DNA of 64,000 bases from Lumnitzera littorea. Lineage: Eukaryota; Streptophyta; Magnoliopsida; Myrtales; Combretaceae. The stretch is from the NCBI GenBank assembly GCA_024138015.1, contig JAMXBB010000011.1, positions 44,062,194-44,126,193 of the forward strand, read 5' to 3'. The notes beneath the pieces are model-generated. The model searched no databases, was not told the origin of the DNA, and was given only the letters and a program-made list of their open reading frames with translations. Of this stretch, positions 24,332-36,300 are shown piece after piece (the first letter of the stretch is position 1; the number at the start of each line of letters is the position of its first letter). Position numbers and translations under genes: made by a program.

Positions 24332-24652
24332 TTTTGTTTTTCATTTAATTTTACTTGGACGTTTTGGATCTTTTTTTTTTCACGAACAAGCTCACTTGAA
24401 ATCTACTAGACATGAAAACATTATGGGCATTAACATGTTCATTAGTGGGTCTACAAATTCTTCCTTTGTGGGTCCATTAAGTAAATCCACTTAGTAGGTG
24501 ATTAGCATGTCACTAGTGGGTCCACAATTCTTGGCTAACTACTAATGAAATTAGCTGTTTAAGTTCATTAAGAGTCTCATTTCTTTTCTTATTTTTCCTC
24601 CTTCTCATCAAACCTTCCCTATTCTTTTATCTCTTTCTCTCGTATTTTTCTC
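24332..24652 (+). other. spacer between pol and third ORF of the Sirevirus
   Basis: A non-coding stretch of about 320 bp with a short direct repeat of the phrase TAGTGGGTC / GTGGGTCCA (24445-24520) and a CT-rich run before the next ATG. No splice acceptor was assigned. In Sireviruses this interval separates pol from the envelope-like gene. Confidence 0.5.
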
Positions 24653-26433
24653 ATGATAACTCCAATGCTACCTAGAAAATCCAACCACATTGCAACTAAA
24701 GGAGTCAAATCGAAAATTCAAAATGACTCCAAGAATCCTATTGATCTCAATGAATAAGAAACCACAAATACTGCAAACTTACAATCAAATCCATTTGAAA
24801 TACACCAAAGATCATATGAAAGAACCTTAACCCTCGAACTCCAAGATGAACCTTTGGAAGAGGTTGTTCAAGAAGTGAATCAAAAGAATGCTTCTGAAGT
24901 ACAATTTGAACTAGTCCAGGAAGCAATTCAGAAGGTAATTCAAGATGATAAAGAATCTAGCTCCTACGAAGAAGTTGCTGATTCAGAAGAATCTAAACCC
25001 TTGGAAAAACCATCTAAAGAAGTCTCTGAAAGAGATCCTTCAAAACCTAATCCTATCTCGAGACCAAGAAAATCTGTTCAAAAATCTAAGAAGGCTACCT
25101 CAGTCAAGAAGAAATCAAAGTCTTCCCAAAAAGTAGACAAGTCAACCAAAGCTAAGGTCAAAATTACCCCTTTATAGGAGAAACCTAAGAAAAGGTACAT
25201 AGTCAAAGGTAAAAGTCTTTCAATCAAAGACTCGTTTTATTTAGACTCCGAATACATTGAGAAGAATGGCTTTTATTGGAAAGATTATTTAGATAGATTG
25301 GGTTTAAGTAGTCTGACTGATTTACGTGGAGTAATATATGGAGATTTGATTGATGAGTTTTATAGAAAACTTGATAGTAAACATTAAGAAGTATGAAAAT
25401 CAACTGTGCTAAGATAAAGAATAGAAATCACTAAAAAGGATATTCTTAAATGCTTTGGCATTAGTAAATTCAATGATGATGAAAGCATAGGACAGTTCAC
25501 AAAAGAATAGATATTTACTGAATTGAATGATGGAATTGATTTGGGGATAGGAAGAGATATTTTTAGTATAGAGTTTGAGTTGTTAATAAGAATTCTTAAC
25601 AAGTTTGTTAATGCTTTTGTACTACCAAGGAAAGGTAGAGCAACCTTAGTGACTAGGGAAGATGCATTGGTGATATTGGCAATGTTGGGCAAGAAACAAG
25701 TAGATGTTGTTAAGTTAATGATGCGACATATATGGCAACATGTAGATGTGAGGCCATATGGAAATTTGTTAATGGCCCTTTTTAGTTTAGAAAAGCTAAA
25801 ATTTCTAGGAGACAAAAATTGCCCTTTTTCTCCTATCATCCTTGGTGAGAGAATCTTTAAGATGATGGGAATTCATGTGAATGACAAACTGTAGCATTCA
25901 CATAATGGGGGAATATTTGTTCATCCTTCAAATCCGAAAAGCAAGGTCATCATCATTGAGGAAAAAGGAGTTGGAAAGAAAATGAAGAGAGGAAAGGAGC
26001 CATTTGAGAAGGAACCAAAGAAGAAAGGAAAATTGATTAGAAGGTTAGGTGGCATTGAGTTTAGAGAACCTACTGAGATGATTTCAAAAGGAGATTCAGA
26101 TAGTTCCAAGAGCCAGCCAATTCAGTATATACAAGGAGAGAGCTCAATCTTTGTGGAACAGCTCTCTGAAGGAATCAAAGTTGTTGTAAAAAATACTGTT
26201 AAGGATCAAATGATTGGCATAAGAGACTTATTCAAGGCTTAGATTAAGGAGTTTGTCCTAGAAACCAATCCTTCTAACCAAGCATATAATTCTATTGATC
26301 CTGAACCCCCTATATAGTACTAAACCTCTGAACTATCTGAACCTCTTTTTCCCTTTGATAAAGGCATAATTTTTCATGTTTTAATGTACAAATTAGATAG
26401 AATTATTATTGATTTTATAGAAATCATTAAGAA
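24653..26433 (+). pseudogene. Sirevirus third ORF, envelope-like / plant transposon protein domain (5' part, broken)
   Basis: It starts at 24653 with MITPMLPRKSNHIATKG and runs with one early stop into 24854-25177, an acidic then Lys/Ser/Pro-rich segment (PISRPRKSVQKSKKA). In later frames comes a globular block (25260-25894) with FYWKDYLDRLGLSSLTDL and LIRILNKFVNAFVLPRKG. This resembles the putative plant transposon protein domain found in the extra ORF of Sireviruses (recognition from family knowledge, not a search). A basic/acidic tail (25982-26242) follows. It is interrupted at 26434 by an inserted element and continues at 32600. The role of this protein in plants is unproven; this copy has several stops and frameshifts. 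Confidence 0.65.
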
Positions 26434-26654
26434 ATAGTACCTAATTATTTTCATTTGAACATTTTAGGAATTGGAGGATTCAAAGTGGAAATACGGACGA
26501 TTTAGAAGAGTTTTACGTAAATGAATGAAGTCTAAATCAACATATTACAATTTGGAATTCAATACACTGGCCTACACTTACATCGGTAGCCTTTAGAGTC
26601 TATGCTGCCGGCCTTCTTTAAAAAGAAGCCTTACGCGAGCTACCCCTAGTTTTT

Positions 26655-26662
26655 CTTATAAA
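26655..26662 (+). promoter_or_regulatory. TATA box of the Athila-like LTR
   Basis: TATAAATA within CTTATAAATAGCC, about 220 bp from the tentative left end, is a plausible U3 promoter. It suggests plus-strand orientation for this LTR. Confidence 0.4.
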
Positions 26663-26755
26663 TAGCCTTATGTTTCACCGTTTGGGATAGTTTGTTTTTT
26701 TTTTTTTTTTTTGGAGACACACACTTTCCTTAGACTTAGAGAGTCGTAGAGTAGT

Positions 26756-29700
26756 TGTAGCGACCCTAGGAGGGGCCTAGTAGTATTGCCTAAAATTTCC
26801 ATATCACGTGTGCACCCATGATAAGAAAATCGCTTTGCAAGTTAGAGATTGCAAGACTCTAAATAGTTGTTTACTAAAGTCTTCAATTTTAATTCATTGA
26901 CTCATTATATAATATATATAATTATGGATATCCAATTTTTCCACAATTCCTCAGAACCGCAGGGAATCGGTATCCCCTACCAAAATAATGAAATAGGATA
27001 GACAATTTTAGAAAATTCTAAACTTACTAAAGATAGTAAACTTAAATGAGACATTAGTCGTTTTTCGGAGCATTCCGAATTAACTACACAAGCTTTTCAT
27101 CATACTGATTCAATGGTAGCACTCTGCACTCGATTCTTATCCCATTCCCAACTATCGATCAACCTGCAAGGAAAAGAACTGTTGGGGTGTAAGCTTACGC
27201 TTAGTGAGATAATTACCCTCGTCAATACCACATAGCAGAAATTTATTATATGTACAATCATATGAATGCATGAACAATCAGTATGCCAAAAACACATGTA
27301 GTGACCTAGGAACTGCATACGACTCAGAATTACGCCCCCTGAAGTCGGGGTTTGGAGATAATTAACCGACCCAAACCAAAATCCGGGTTCTAGACCTTGG
27401 GTTTTAATTCATTAGCATCATTGTGCTTAAGTCAAAACAAAACTAAGTATATATCTACATATATATACTTTCCCTACCGAATAATAAATTATATTTTCAA
27501 AATCCCAAGTCTAGCGGTGTGGTGGCCTCTGCAATCCATAAACACACGCCCTAAGCAGAAGCCACAAGACTCGGCCCCTCGCCGATGGTTGGCGTCTCCC
27601 AACACCTAGTAAGCCCATCAGCTTAGGTCAGAGACTCAATATATATTTGATGGCATAGCTAGTGCCCAATCCTACAGGAAACTCGTATTCCTGTGAGTCC
27701 CCTCCCATCTTCTGCGTGAAGCGGCAGTCGGTGTTATCCGTATGCAATATGAGGTATGCATGATTCATTTTGATTTCTTAATCGTATAAGTGATTAACTC
27801 GATTTTCAGGGTGATCAGACAATTTCATTCCATACGATTCACATGTATATATAATGCAAGCAATTCCCATTATTAGATATAATTAACAAGTCATCACATT
27901 CATCCACAGATTCATACACATGCATTTCCCATATCCCACAAGCATCCAAATTCATATATATAAGTTTAGGTGCATCTATTTTACAAGCACAATCAAGTAA
28001 AGAGTCATCGGGAATTTACTCACTCAGTTATGTGGATCAATCAAAATAATCCGGGATAGGTCGTCTCCCCAAAGCCGGGTCCCCTGGTCATTGCAAATAC
28101 GATACTATAAAGATTTGAATTAAAACCTAGAAAACTAAGCTAAAACCCTTTAAGTTATACTTTGGACTTGGTTTTATAATTTTTCTCGGTTTTACTTAAA
28201 AGTTCAATCGCGTATAACTTTCTCATTTTAAATCCGATTTTTATGATTTTATAGTCAATCTTCATCGTTTTCGAGTGTACTTTAACGTGGTAAGGTTAGA
28301 TTTTCGAAATGAGATATACAATTCTGTCCATGGGTCAGAACAGTAGCGTTCCTCATGTGTTGGAGTTTTTTTGGGCCTTGTTTGGTAAATGGCCTTTTTG
28401 ATAACTTAAGAAATTCTTTGGGCTTGGTCTTTAGATTTTATCCTAAGCTTAAAATACTCCTTGAGATCAGATTTACAACTTTGATTTATATTCCTAAGGC
28501 TAACAACCACTTCTTGGGCCTTTTAGTGGGCTTAAGTTGTCAAATGGGCTTGTTTTTTGTTCAAACTAAAGTTAATGATTTTGGTGGGCTTATGGGTCCT
28601 TAGGTGGATTTCTTATGGTCTTCAAAACAACTTCTCTTGGTACTTTAAGTTGCTGGTCAGATTTTTATTGAAGGCCCATCTTAGAGTTCTAAGCTTGTTT
28701 TGAGAGTTTTAGGCCCGGTTTTGAGTTTTAGGCTTTGTATGCTAATCATACTTGCTTTGGTTAATATTTTCACTTTGTTCTTTCATTTTTATCATATTTT
28801 TAGGCCTCATTTACCCACGTTCCAGATCTGTTCATGTTGGTCCTAAGGGGTCCTTACTTGGTTTTTCAACTTGTTCCATCATTTCCTTAAGTTTAGGTGA
28901 TAGATTATGCACTTAACTACTTGTGTATAAATCTCAACTTAAGTTTCCTTCCATCAAATGATCCTTTAACTCATGCTCCACATAAAGAAATAAAAGATCT
29001 TATACTTCATAAAACCTCCATATCATAGCTCATGTCATACAAAGTTGATTTCTTTATAAAACTTCATGTGATGGATTTTTCCTTAACTTAAGTCTAGTTT
29101 TGAGCATGTTTAACTAAATGGAAACAAAATCAACATTCGAATGATCATGGAACCTTCACGTCCAGCATGCTTACCCCTCATTAAAGTTCTCATTTCAAGA
29201 TTTCCTTAGCTTAAAATCTTCCATTCAAAGCATTAAACAAATGTCCATACAAAACACCAACTTTACATGCTTATATTTCAACTTCATGTAATGGTTTTAG
29301 GGTTTGTTTCTTAAAACGAATTTTTGTGCTATAACAACTCAAACCTTACTCATATCTTCCAGAAATCCTAGTCTTCTAACATAAATATTAATCCACACAT
29401 CACAAGAATCACTTACTCGTCCTTAACGCAAAGTTTGGTGGTTGTGCACTAAGGTTCCTCTTAAGCCTTTAACCTTGCTTCCTCCTGTTTGCTTACCTTT
29501 TGAAACCCGAATCTTTTGCTCTTTTGGAATGGGGTTTATGGATGATTCTAATGGTCTTAGATGATCTTAAATGATGAAAGAAAATGGCACATGAACAAAG
29601 AAAAAAAATGCCGTGAGTTGAAGCTTCAAAATGGAAGAAAATGGATTTTGTGGGGGTAAAGTTGTTTCCCCTTTTTATGTTTGTTTCAAAAGAGAGAAAG

Positions 29701-31583
29701 ATGAAGTGAAAGTGAAATTGAAAGGGAGAGAAATGGTGAAGAGTGTGGCCGGTTGGAAATGGAGAGAGAAGGAGTGTTTAAATGTCTTGAAAGTATTGTC
29801 TTAAAGCTTACAAAAAGTCAACAATTGCAATTCTTGATAATGTAAGCATTAAGGGGTGAATAGTGATGTGTAAGGAGGAGTGATTGATGCTTGAAAGACA
29901 AGAGTATGGCCCCCCATTCCTCCTTGTTTAAATCTGCCATTGGAAGTCTCTTTATGCCATGGAGTGGTCTTGTCACCTTTATTAAAGTTAAGCTCATGAT
30001 TTCTTGTGAAAATTTGTCCATATGTAGTATAAGTGAAGAGGTGATAAGGAAATTGTCTTATCACTAGATTTTGATAAGTTATCAATTGATAAACGATTCC
30101 AACTCTCAATTGATAAGTTATCTAAGGTGATTGGTTGGTCTAATTATTTATATGTAAGGCTTATGTATGAAGATAAGGGCATAGCCTTATAGAAAATTGT
30201 TTTAGGATTTTTATCTTACATTGTTTTGTGATTTATGATTTGATTTTTGTAGAATTGTGAAATTTTCTAAAGTTGAATGGAATTATTCAAATTAAATTAT
30301 CGATTAATTATTTAGGGTTAAAATTCCTTAATGGTTTTAAGGTTTATGGTTTTAAGTAGCTTTAGAGCTCGCAGTTCTTCAAGCTCGGGTTTTATCGACA
30401 ATTGGCTTTTGAATTGTAAAAATTTAATTCGTTTCTAAATGTAAACTTAAGTTTTTAGTTTAGTTGATCCTTGGAAACGTTCGGACAGTACTTTTGATTG
30501 AATCATGGGCCCACTAAAAGTAGGGTTTACATTTATCAATTGATAAGTTATTTAGGATGATTGGTTGGTTTACTTATTCATGTGTACAAATCTTATGTAT
30601 AAAGATAAGGAGATTGTTTGATATGAAATTCTTTTGGAGTTTGTCTCTTAAATTGATTTGTAAGTTATGATTTAATATTTATAAAATTATGGAAGTTTCT
30701 AGAATTGAATAAAATTATTCAAATTAAATTCTTAATTAGCCGCTTAGGGTTACAAGTCCTTAATTGTTTTAGGGTTTTGTGTTTAGAGTCTATGGTTCTC
30801 GTATTCGAGTTTTATCGATAGTAGGGTTTCGAATTGGAAAATTAAATTCGTTTCTAAATGTAAACTTGGATTCTTAGCTTAGTTTATCCTTGGGAATATT
30901 TGGGAAGTGTTCTTAGTTGAATCGCAAGTTTGCTAAAAGTAGGGTTTACAATTTATCCATACGTAACATGGCTTATGAGTGAAAATAAGAGAATTGTCTT
31001 ATATGAAATTCTTTTAGGGTTTGGTCTCGAATTAATTTGTAAGTTGTGATTTGCCTCTTAAGAAATTTTCAAGTTTTCTAAAGTTAAATAAAATTTATTG
31101 AAAATATATTTTTAATTATTTATTTAGGATCGTAAGTCCTTGATCATCCTAGGTTTTAGGGTTCGAGTGAGATTATGTATGTTTTAAGGTTTTTCACCAA
31201 CTTGGGAATAATTTACTTACACTTATGAGCTTAAGGATCAATTGGCTTAGTTATTTAGGAACATCGTTTTATTATGCAACATATATATATCATATGATAA
31301 TTTTATTGATTTATGGCTTTTCAAGCGTTAAGATAATTTTATAGAGTTTTAATTTAATTATTATTATTATTTTTTTTCTTTTTGTACACGTATGTAGGGA
31401 TTGTGGTTTTCTTGCATGATAAGAGTTTCCAAATTATATAATTGGGTCTTTCAAGTTCGTTTTGAGTTCCAGGTTCAAAATTTTAGTCGGTTTTCATTTT
31501 ATGTAGTTTTATTGACTTAGAGAAATGTCTACGACACTCGAATCCGATACTATGTTTAGGAGGTTGAATTTATAGAGTCTACA
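26756..31583 (-). mobile_element. F1 unit, copy 4, uninterrupted long form (TSD GTAGT/GCAGT)
   Basis: This is the best uninterrupted long copy: 4828 bp from TGTAGCGACCC to GAGTCTACA. It is flanked by GTAGT (26751-26755) and GCAGT (31584-31588), a 5-bp TSD with one transition. In order on the plus strand it has the b-type terminus, a block with GGGGTGTAAGCTTACGC, the AAAATCCGGGTTCTAGACC block (about 27380), the GC-rich core (27510-27760), the CGTATAACTTTCTCATTTTA block (about 28210), a purine-rich stretch (29570-29770), three tandem units (30103-31250) and the l-type end. It has no coding domain. Confidence 0.9.
30103..31250 (-). repeat. three diverged tandem units (~420 bp) in F1 copy 4
   Basis: Units 30103-30531 and 30532-30950 both close with CTAAAAGTAGGGTTTACA; a third, partial unit follows from 30951. 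The first closing motif is identical to the outer end of the short F1 forms, so the short form stops where the long form begins its second unit. Confidence 0.8.
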
Positions 31584-32599
31584 GCAGTCATTAGATAGTT
31601 CTTGAAGAATTCTTTTGTAGAATTGCTTGGATTATTGAGAAGATTTTTGCTTTGGAGACTAAGTTTTAGAGTTGTAATCGAAGTTTATCTTTTCCAATTA
31701 CAGAATTGGTGACATCTATTTTAATTATATTTATGCAATTCTATTAATTATTCATTCTTTCAATTATGAATTTCCTTATAATTTCATTTAATAGTTGTGC
31801 TTTTGTTTCAAATTCCATGATTGGCTCAATTTATTTAGGGGAATTGATGAAACCCTAGATAGCTAAGATGATGAGTGTTCATGCTATAGGATTAATAGAT
31901 ATAGGGATAATTCATGATTACAATTGTTATGATTTCAATTATAGTTGTCTAATTGATTATAATTGTTGAAAACCCTAGTGTTATAGGAGTTGATACATGG
32001 TTTATTAGAAATTTTTGGTTAATTTGATTAATTAATGTAGAAGCAGTGTTGATTGAATTAATTAGTAATTATCTAGAGATTAATGTAATGTTTGGTGATT
32101 GATTATTCACTAAGACATTAGGAATAATTGATTTAGGACATTAGACAATCATAATATAGGGAGATATATGATTGTAATTTAGAGTTTACTATTAATTGGA
32201 GATGCAGGAGCTGACTGATTAATTAGGAGTTTAAATCCTTAAGTTTTAAGGCATATTAATTTCACTTGAATAACCATATAGCTAATAATCTATATAACAT
32301 TATAACAATTTGATTTGCATAATCTAGGGTAGATTCTGTTTTTCCTACAATTCTCAATTGATTGCTTAGTTTTAGAAATTTTATAATTATTTTCTTTTTG
32401 ATAGTTTTAGTATAATTATTAGATTAGTTAATTTATTTATTTTTATTGCCTGAATATTGATAAGAACTATCATAGGTTTAGTAATATTATAGTCTTCGAA
32501 GGATCGACAACCTTACTTGCTCTGTATTACTTAATTCCAACCTAGTATACTTGCTGGAGTATTTGCAATTTAATTTTTTATATATATAGTTTAAAAGAA

Positions 32600-33019
32600 T
32601 CACCTTCTAAAGAACCATCTGTTCTTATTTCTAATACTCCTATCATACCACTAGGATATGATCCTTCCTCTTAACCAATCGATTAGAACGTACTCAGTCC
32701 TGTTCCAACTTTAGAAAAGACTTTAGTCATTTCACCACAATCTCCTGAAAAGACACCTCAAGCTTCTACTTCTATTCTTAACCCTAAAGAATAGACACCC
32801 CCTGAAGGTCACGCTGAAACTCTATCCATGGCCTCTACCAAAGACACTTCTCTACTTGCTCCAATCTAGACTACACTACCATCCAATAAAGACAAAGAAC
32901 CTACTTCATCTATGGCAACAACTTCTGAAACAACTTCTGCCCCTAACAAAGTTCTTCCTTCGTATTTTAGTAGATTCAAGTTGTATGCTAGGAAGAAAAT
33001 AAAAAGATCCAAAAAATGA
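32600..33019 (+). pseudogene. Sirevirus third ORF, C-terminal part
   Basis: Resuming after the Athila-like insertion, one frame reads a Pro/Ser/Thr-rich tail (SKEPSVLISNTPIIPLGYD, LSMASTKDTSLLAP, then a basic end with FSRFKLYARKKIKRSKK) and stops at 33019. At least five in-frame TAG/TAA codons interrupt it. Ser/Thr/Pro-rich ends are common in Sirevirus envelope-like proteins. The join with 24653-26433 is inferred from element order. Confidence 0.6.
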
Positions 33020-33383
33020 TTGCTTTTATGTTTTTCTTTCTCTTGTATTAACAAAAACCTTTTCTTATTTGTTTTGTTTTGTTTTTGTCCATCTATGGAC
33101 TTGTTACTTCCTTAATCAATGCAGTTTGATCTCTTATGTTTTGTTATTTTTACACTTGAGATTTTGTTTATTCAAAAATGCATATTTTATAAAGATTAAA
33201 GGGGAGTTTATTCAGAATGATAACGAAAAAGGGGGAGAGAAAAACCACAACTAGTCACACCTATAATACATTACGTTAGATAAACACAGCATGATGCATG
33301 AATATGTGATTGTGAATATAATATTTTTTTTTTATGATCTAGATTTATAATAACATTTTTGTTATCATCAAAAAGGGGGAGAA
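33020..33383 (+). other. Sirevirus 3' untranslated region with repeated polypurine tracts
   Basis: A/T-rich leader to the 3' LTR with three purine runs: AAAGGGGAG near 33198, AAAAAGGGGGAGAGA at 33226-33240, and AAAAGGGGGAGAA at 33371-33383, the last touching the LTR. The final tract primes plus-strand synthesis. Multiple PPT copies before the 3' LTR are described for Sireviruses. Confidence 0.75.
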
Positions 33384-36300
33384 TGTTAGATATCTCTTAT
33401 ACATTTTAATGATAACAAAAAAGGTTAAAAGCTAATGAATCTTTAAGAGAGCAGGCTTACAAAAGGTTTTTCAAAAAGTATAATTTAGCCTATTTAAGTC
33501 ACATTCAGAAGCTTCAAACTGTTTGAAAATAAACCATTGTGGAAAGTCTTTAGAAAGTATTATAGAAGCTCTTATAAAAAGAATTGGTACAACTCTTCAG
33601 AAGTTTGTTTAGAGACTTCTAAGAAAAGAAGGTTGATACTCTTCAAAAGGTTAGTCTAGAACAATTTCATGGAATATTAATTTTAATCAGATTCGGATTA
33701 TTCAAGCCCTAGCTTCACTAGATTAGGTGTATTAGGAAAAAAAACTTAATCCCATTTCACTAAAGATGGAGTTAAGATCCATAGGGATTATTTTTAAGCA
33801 AAAATTTATTTGGATAAATTAAGATATACACAAATCTTGGATAAGGGTAGGTTGATTCGATTTGTGGGATTTCAAATTTTGAGTACAAGGCTTATTTAGA
33901 AATAGCTAACGAAAGCTGATCTTTTTAAATTCAAATCAAAGCTTATCTGGTGATTATGGATTGATGAATATCTTATCTAAACAAGATAAGGAGAACTAGT
34001 TTTGAATTTTTAAATGACTGAGATCTTCTGCCAAAATTTCTATCCTTTGCCTTCTAACAGTTGGATAATTATGAAAGTAAAGATAATTTTTAGATATTTT
34101 AGCTATTGGAAAAACTCAATATAAAAAGAGAAAGGATTCAAAACATCGGGACATAACTCTAAAGAAATACTATTGTTGCACAAGAAAATAAAAAAAAAAA
34201 ATTCTTGATCAATTTTTACCTTCTAAAAAGCTTTAGAAAGTTCTTCAGATATTTAGAGAGCTACACCGAATCAAAGTTCTACAACAAGTGTTATTTCTTT
34301 CAAGTACAAAAATATTTGAGACTTGTATTTTTATTCTTACTTATAATCTTTATACTTTATTGTAGAGAAAAGATAGTTTATACTCTATAGATTCGTATTA
34401 TCCTAGATTGAAGAGAAGTTAGATAAGCAAAGTAGAGTGTTATAAATTCATTGAGATGAATGATTGTAATTTGTTTCTGATTTGATTTAGTGAATTAAGT
34501 GGAACAACACTAGTGTAATAGATCGGGTCCCCAATAGTGGAGCTTGAAGAGAAGAGCAGGCAGAAGGCCGAAGCTCTATAAAATCTTTGCTTGATTTTCT
34601 CCTTCCCTACTCTTTTACTTTGCAAATTTATTATTGTGTGTTAAATTGTTAAATATCACTATTCACCATTATAAGTTATTATGAGGGGTAATTTCATTTT
34701 TTTTTTAAGGACAAAGTGTAAACCCTACTTTTAGTGGGCCTAAGACTTGATTAAGAGTACCTTCCGAATGTTCCTAAAGATTAACTAAACTAAAAACTTA
34801 AGTCTATATTTAGAAACAAATTAAATTTTTACAATTCAAAAGCCAATTGTCGATAAAACCCGAGCTTGAAGAACTGCGAGCTCTAAAGCTACTCAAAACC
34901 CTGAACCTTAAAACCATTAAGGAATTTTAACCCTAAATAATTAATCGATAATTTAATTTTTATAATTTCATTCAACTTTAGAAAATTTCACAATTCTACA
35001 AAAATCAAATCATAAATCACAAAACAATGTAAGATAAAAATCCTAAAACAATTTTCTATAAGGCTATGCCCTTATCTTCATGCATAAGCCTTACACATAA
35101 ATAAGTAGATCAACCAATCACCTTAGATAACTTATCAATTGAGAGTTGGAATCATTTATCAATTGATAACTTATCAAAATCTAGTGATATGACAATTTCC
35201 TTATCACCTCTTCACTTATACTACATATAGACAAATTTTCACAAGAATTCATAAGCTTAACTTTAATAAAGGTGACAAGACGACTCCATGGCCTAAAAAG
35301 ACTTCCAATGGTAGATCTAAAAAGGGGAGAAAGGGGGGCCATGAACTTGTCATTCACTCATCAATCACTTCTTCTTACACATTACTATTCACCCCTTAAT
35401 GCTTACATCATCAAGAGTTGCAATTGTTGACTTTTTGTAAGCTACAAGACAACACTTTCAAGACATTTAAACACTCCTTCTCTCTTCATTTCCAACCAGC
35501 CACACTCTCCATCATTTCCCTCATTTTCAATTTCACTTTCACTTCATCTTTCTCTCCTTTGAAACAAACATAAAAAGGAGAAACAACCTTACCCCACAAA
35601 ATCCATTTTTCCTCCATTTTTGAAGCTTCACTCACGGCATTTTTTTGTCTTGTTCCTGTGTCATTTATTTCACCATCTAAGGCCTTTTAAGTCCATTAGA
35701 ATCTTCCATAAACCCCATTCCAAAAGACCAAAAGATTCGGGTTTCAAAAGGTAGCTAAAAGGAAGAGGCAAAGTTAAAGGCTTAAGTGGAACCTTAGTGC
35801 ACAACCACCAAACTTTGCGTTAAGAACGAGTAAGTGTTTCTTGTGATATGTCGATTAGTATTTATGTTAGGAGACTTGGATTTCTTGAAGATATGAGTAA
35901 GGTTTGAGTTGTTATAGCACCAAAAATCGTTTTAAGAAACAAACCTTAAAACCCTTACATGAAGTTGAAATATGAGCATGTAAAGTTGGTGTTTTGTATG
36001 CACATTTGTTTAATGCTTTGAATGGAAGATTTTAAGTTAAGAAAATCTTGAAATGAGAACTTTAATGGAAGATAAGCATGCTGGACGTGAGGGTTCCATA
36101 GTCATTTGGATGTTGATTTTGTTTCCATTAAGTTAAACATGCTCAAATCTAAACTTAAGTTAAAGAAAAATCCATCACATGAAGTTTTATGAAGAAATCA
36201 ACTTTGTATGACATGAGCTATGATATGAGAGTTGTATTAAGTATAAGATCTTTTATTTCTTTATGTGGAGCATGAGTTAAAGGATCATTTGATGGAAGAA

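Larger units (their letters stand above)
26434..32594 (+). mobile_element. Athila-like LTR fragment inserted in the Sirevirus third ORF, interrupted by F1 copy 4
   Basis: The non-F1 parts are 26434-26755 and 31589-32594, about 1.3 kb. The right part ends with a GGATCGACAACCTTACTTGCTCTG-like stretch (32501-32530 region) and a TATACTTGCTGGAGTATTTG-like stretch, which resemble the end of plant Athila-type LTRs. A second copy of this end lies at 58242-59087 and shares the same right boundary (AGTTTAA). A candidate TSD AAGAA flanks it (26429-26433 and 32595-32599), but the ends are not TG/CA, so the left boundary is tentative. The copia frame resumes after 32600. Confidence 0.5.
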
